Source: Chthonomonadales bacterium (GTDB lineage Bacteria > Armatimonadota > Chthonomonadetes > Chthonomonadales > CAJBBX01). Taken from it: a stretch of DNA of 64,000 bases. This document shows, piece by piece, positions 60,673 to 64,000 of the stretch; the first letter of the stretch is position 1, and the number at the start of each line of letters is the position of its first letter. Made by a program: the position numbers and the translations under genes. Under the pieces are notes generated by a model. It was given only the letters and a program-made list of their open reading frames with translations, ran no database searches and was not told the DNA's origin. Location of the stretch: assembly GCA_020849275.1 (NCBI GenBank), contig JADLGO010000011.1, forward strand, positions 1 through 64,000. Direction: 5' to 3'.

Positions 60673-62091
60673 TCAGCCGGACACCGTGCGCACGAGCAGG
60701 ACGGTGCGCGTGTCGGGAGTCACGCGCGCGCGGTGCGCAATAGCGTGGCCGGCGACCCATACCACGCCGACCCGGTCGACCAGAAGCGGCAAACGGTCCC
60801 GGTCTCGCGCCGGAACCCCGCGGTCCACCAGCATGTCCTGGATCTTCCGCGATCCGGGCGCCCCGAGTGACCGCATCCGGTCGCCTGGTCGGCGGTTGCG
60901 CACCGTCAGCGGTGGGCACAGCGCCTCCAGGTCGAGCGCCGCCTCGCAGGCCGCCCCCGGCCCGCCCCACTCCGCGCTTGGCGCCACCTGGCACTCAACG
61001 CGCACACCCAACTCATGCACCCTCGTGGTGCCCGGCACCGCGACGGTGCGCTCGACACGCAGCGCATTCGCAGGCGCGATCATGCGCTCGACCGCCACCA
61101 GCGGGCCGGCCACGCGGAGCCTGACGTTCGCTCCCCGGAGCGTGCGGCTCCAGACGCCGTCCGACGGGCCACCGGCAGTAGCCGCCTCGACGGCCCATGC
61201 GATGGCGCCGTGCTCGACGTCGACGATGCTGCCGCGCACCGCTTCGACGGCCAGGCGCATGGCGCGCCCGCGCAGCGCCGGGTGCATTTGGGACAGCGCC
61301 GCGCGGCGGAGCGACAGCCGATCGGCGCTACGCTCGACCACGGCGGCCTCGAGGGCCTTCGCGGCGGCCGCATCAAGGTAGTCGTCGTCCGCCGAGGCGA
61401 TGCACGCCAGCCGCTCGATCGCCCCCCGGACGTCCGGGTTATAGTACGTTGCCAGTTCTGGGAGCAGTTCCGAGCGCAGGCGGTTGCGACGGTAGCGCGG
61501 CGACGCGTTCGAGGCGTCGGTCCGATAGGCCAGGCCGTGGGCGCGGCAGTATGCGGCCGTCACCTCGCGCGGCAGATTCCGAAGCGGGCGCACCCGCGAG
61601 CCGGCGAGAGGAGCGAGTCCGCGCAGGCCGCGCAGGCCGGTGCCGCGAAACAGGTTCAGGAGCACCGTCTCGACGTGATCGTCGCGCGTGTGTCCGAGGG
61701 CGATGCGGTCGGCGCCGAGGCGTTGGGCCACCTCGTCCAGGAAGGCGTGGCGAGCTCGCCGCGCGGCCTCCTGCGCCGTCAGGCGCAGCCGCCGCGCCAC
61801 CGCCGGCACGTCGCGCCGCTCGATGGTCGCGGGCACGCCGAGCGCGTCGGCCAGGCCGCGCACGAACGCCGAGTCCGCCAGCGACTCCTCGCCACGGAAG
61901 CTGTGATCGAGGTGCGCCGCGTGCAGATCGAGCCCGCGCTCGTCGCGCATGGACACGAGGGCGTGTAGCAGACAGCAGGAGTCCTGCCCGCCCGAGACCG
62001 CCACCAACACGCGCGCACCGCGGGGCAGAAGCGGCTCACCCGCCGCGAGGGCGCGGATGCTGGCCAGCACCGTATCGGAGACCGTTGCCAT
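60673..62091 (-). CDS. tilS: tRNA(Ile)-lysidine synthase TilS
   Basis: 472 residues from ATG 62091, which lies 9 nt after GGAGGG; ATG 62100 and a longer frame to 62160 are less likely. PP-loop SGGQDS (33-38), LDHSFRG, and ALGHTRDDHVETVLLNLFRGTGLRGLRGL. The C-terminal domain runs ...RRPGDRM. Modifies C34 of the AUA-reading tRNA-Ile to lysidine, so the organism reads AUA this way. Co-directional and upstream of ftsH. Confidence 0.95.
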   Translation of the reverse strand: MATVSDTVLASIRALAAGEPLLPRGARVLVAVSGGQDSCCLLHALVSMRDERGLDLHAAHLDHSFRGEESLADSAFVRGLADALGVPATIERRDVPAVARRLRLTAQEAARRARHAFLDEVAQRLGADRIALGHTRDDHVETVLLNLFRGTGLRGLRGLAPLAGSRVRPLRNLPREVTAAYCRAHGLAYRTDASNASPRYRRNRLRSELLPELATYYNPDVRGAIERLACIASADDDYLDAAAAKALEAAVVERSADRLSLRRAALSQMHPALRGRAMRLAVEAVRGSIVDVEHGAIAWAVEAATAGGPSDGVWSRTLRGANVRLRVAGPLVAVERMIAPANALRVERTVAVPGTTRVHELGVRVECQVAPSAEWGGPGAACEAALDLEALCPPLTVRNRRPGDRMRSLGAPGSRKIQDMLVDRGVPARDRDRLPLLVDRVGVVWVAGHAIAHRARVTPDTRTVLLVRTVSG

Positions 62092-62158
62092 CTGCGCCAT
62101 CCCTCCGTCCCGCTCGGCTCGAGGCGACACGAACCCCGCCGCGCACACGCCCGTACTC

Positions 62159-62188
62159 ATTATTGGCTCGCTCGGGGTAGGCTGTCAA
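62159..62188 (-). promoter_or_regulatory. Promoter of tilS (and probably ftsH)
   Basis: On the minus strand TTGACA (62188-62183), 18-bp spacer, AATAAT (62164-62159). Divergent from citrate synthase. Confidence 0.68.
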
Positions 62189-62303
62189 CAGGATGGCGGA
62201 CGCCGCGTGCCGTTCGCCATCGCACAGGGAATGCGCGGCTGGCTGGCCAATAGTGCCCTCGGCCGCCAGTACCGCAGGCTGTTAACGGGAGGAGGTGCCG
62301 CAA

Positions 62304-63488
62304 ATGACCAGGGAAGCGAAGACGGAGACGCAGGAGCGGACCGAGTCGGCGCCCGCCAGGGCGAACGGAAGCCGCATCCAGGGCGGGCTTGAGGAGGTCG
62401 TCGCCGGGCAGTCAAACATCTGCTACATCGACGGTAAGCACGGCCGGCTACTCTACTACGGCTACGACGTTGCCGAGCTCGCCGCGCAGTCCAGTTTCGA
62501 GGAAGTGGCCTACCTCCTCTGGTATGGCCGCCTGCCGGGCAAGATCGAGTTCGACGCGTTCCTCGATAGCTTCACCGGCAACATGGACCTCCCAATCGAG
62601 ACCGTGATGATCTTGCGCATGTTCCCGAAACACGCGACGCCGATGGAGGTGGTCCGGACGGCCGTCTCCTCGCTCGGACACTGGGATCCGGACAGCGGCA
62701 ACACACGGCTCGACGCATGCCTGCGCAAGGCGATCCGCCTGACGGAGCATCTGCCCCAACTCGTGGCCGCGCATCACCGGCTCCGCGAGGGCCTCGAGCC
62801 CATCCGCGCGACCCCAGGTCGCAGCATCGCGTTCAACTTCCTGCAGATGCTCCACGGCGACCCGCCAGACCCCACGCGGGTGACGGCCTTCGACGTTGCG
62901 CTGATCCTGCACGCCGACCACGAGCTCAACGCCTCGACGTTCGCGGCACGCGTCGTGGCCGCCACCATGTCGGACATGTACTCGGCGATCACCGCGGCGG
63001 TCGGCGCGCTCAAGGGCCCGCTCCACGGCGGCGCCAACCAGCAGGCGGTTCGCATGTTCGAGGAGATCGGCACCCCGGAGAGCGCCGAGCGATGGGTGAA
63101 GGATGCGCTGGCTCGCAAGGTGCGAATCCCCGGCTTCGGGCACCGGGTCTACCGCACGGAAGACCCCCGGGCCACCATTCTGCGCAACTACGCGGAGACG
63201 GTCTCGCGCGGCGCCGGCGACACGCGGCTCTACGACATCGCCAGCGAGGTGGAGCGCGTGGTGCGAGAGAGCACCAGCGTCTTCCCGAACGTCGACCTGT
63301 ACTCGGGCATCGTCTACCACGCGATGGGCATCCCCAGCGAGTTGTTCACGCCGATCTTCGCGATCAGCCGGATGGTGGGGTGGACCGCTCACGTCCTGGA
63401 ACAGTGGTCGAACAACCGCCTCATCCGACCTCGCGCCGAGTATACCGGCCCGATCGGCCTCGACTATGTGCCGATTAACCGGCGCTGA
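62304..63488 (+). CDS. Citrate synthase family protein
   Basis: 394 residues from ATG 62304, with GGGAGGAGG ideally spaced; GTG 62295 is possible. CoA/oxaloacetate catalytic residues in LILHADHELNASTFAARV (catalytic His), GPLHGGANQQAV (second His), GFGHRVYRTEDPR, and FPNVDLYSGIVYHAMGIPS (catalytic Asp). The shorter type II-like form of Gram-positives and many environmental bacteria, rather than the large regulated enzyme; methylcitrate synthase activity cannot be excluded. Followed closely by the response-regulator gene. Confidence 0.92.
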   Translation: MTREAKTETQERTESAPARANGSRIQGGLEEVVAGQSNICYIDGKHGRLLYYGYDVAELAAQSSFEEVAYLLWYGRLPGKIEFDAFLDSFTGNMDLPIETVMILRMFPKHATPMEVVRTAVSSLGHWDPDSGNTRLDACLRKAIRLTEHLPQLVAAHHRLREGLEPIRATPGRSIAFNFLQMLHGDPPDPTRVTAFDVALILHADHELNASTFAARVVAATMSDMYSAITAAVGALKGPLHGGANQQAVRMFEEIGTPESAERWVKDALARKVRIPGFGHRVYRTEDPRATILRNYAETVSRGAGDTRLYDIASEVERVVRESTSVFPNVDLYSGIVYHAMGIPSELFTPIFAISRMVGWTAHVLEQWSNNRLIRPRAEYTGPIGLDYVPINRR

Positions 63489-63581
63489 CGCGGTCGACGG
63501 CCGCGAGCCGGGAGGAGACCGAAGCGGCGCGGGCGCTCCCAGCACCGCCGGGCGCGCGGCCCGTCCGTGCGAGGCAGACTG

Positions 63582-64000
63582 TTGACTTTCAGCGCGCTGG
63601 TCGTGGACGACGAGCCGACGGTGACCGACCTTGTGTCCGCCATTCTGGAGCGAGACGGGTACCGCTGCCGCGCGGCCGGCGATGGTGCTCAGGCGCTGGC
63701 CATGCTGGCCGAGCAGCCCGCCGACTTCGTGCTCACCGACGTGCGCATGCCCGGAATGAACGGGCTGGAGCTGCTCGAACAGGTGCGGATGCACTACCCG
63801 GACATCTTCGTCATCCTGCTGACCGGCGCGGCCGATGTCGAGATGGTTGTGCGCGCCCTGCGCTCGGGCGCCTGTGACTTCATCACGAAGCCGTTCCGGC
63901 TGGAGGGGTTACAGGAGCGCATGCGCCTGGCGGAGCAGCGGCGCGCGGACGCCATGCGAGAGCGCGAGGCCGACGCGCAGCGGCGGAACCGCCTTGACCA
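63582..64000 (+). CDS. Response regulator (receiver domain), cut by the window edge
   Basis: At least 139 residues; opens with TTG 63582, with GAGG 7 nt upstream. CheY-like receiver: acidic pair Asp9/Asp10 in VVDDEPTV, phosphorylated Asp53 in VLTDVRMPGMNG, the Thr in ILLTGAAD, and Lys in ITKPF. After it comes an amphipathic charged helix (RLEGLQERMRLAEQRRADAMRERE), so the output is probably a coiled-coil linked HD-GYP, GGDEF or kinase domain beyond the edge. Too little is present to tell. Confidence 0.85.
   Translation, partial: MTFSALVVDDEPTVTDLVSAILERDGYRCRAAGDGAQALAMLAEQPADFVLTDVRMPGMNGLELLEQVRMHYPDIFVILLTGAADVEMVVRALRSGACDFITKPFRLEGLQERMRLAEQRRADAMREREADAQRRNRLD

Overview
GC-rich (by eye close to 70%) bacterial chromosome segment, most consistent with Armatimonadota. 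The best single clue is the type II pseudopilin at 42264-43070 (DUF1559 type): its N-terminus runs GFTLIE, then a hydrophobic stretch ending in [13 protein letters not shown] and a CLSN motif. I associate that variant with Armatimonadota rather than Planctomycetota. Several Gfo/Idh/MocA oxidoreductases (two with Tat signals), a NamZ-type muramidase, a GH10-like secreted hydrolase and a GH15 enzyme fit the same lifestyle. The taxonomic call is inference from gene content only.

Layout. 1-5.1 kb: an endonuclease IV fused in frame to MoaD, MoaE, a small lipoprotein, an oxidoreductase on the other strand, and a carboxypeptidase-regulatory-domain lipoprotein. 5.1-9.1 kb: a candidate short transcript between convergent genes, then a quinate-5-dehydrogenase-like protein paired with an acyl-ACP-reductase-like protein, and a Tat-exported aldo/keto reductase. 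9-14 kb: an unrecognised 656-aa protein, a probable protein-deglycation pair (fructosamine-kinase family plus LMW phosphatase) and a stand-alone TrpB2. 14-16.5 kb: a frameshifted gene, a secreted protein and tRNA-Gly(CCC). 17-20 kb: M16 peptidase, dapB, and a Mug-type DNA glycosylase. 20-26 kb: sugar isomerase, DUF5679 zinc ribbon, and namZ with a GH10-like hydrolase. 26-34.4 kb: one long leftward run ileS - dksA-like - lspA - lgt - E1alpha - E1beta - E2. 34.4-41.9 kb: TPR and other secreted proteins, two Tat-exported Gfo/Idh/MocA proteins, ApbE, beta-carbonic anhydrase, and a WecG/TagA glycosyltransferase. 42-49.8 kb: pseudopilin, transposase relic, gamma-glutamyltransferase, Pro/Arg-rich secreted protein, GH15 glucoamylase, and a GNAT. 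49.8-64 kb: tRNA-Val(UAC), lysine 6-transaminase, PcrA helicase, MnmE, PseG-like and DPM1-like sugar enzymes, a beta-propeller lipoprotein, FtsH, TilS, citrate synthase, and a truncated response regulator.

Regulation is unusually legible. At least a dozen sigma70-type promoters (TTGACA-like, 17-18 bp, TATAAT-like) can be placed, several with the exact 17-bp spacer. Two of them, in front of ileS and of a secreted DUF1795-like gene 2.1 kb away, belong to a 61-bp element repeated at about 90% identity that also encodes a perfect 9-bp RNA hairpin at the start of the mRNA. No CRISPR array, defence island, prophage or intact insertion sequence is visible. The segment is mostly housekeeping, with a few genuinely odd arrangements listed under findings.
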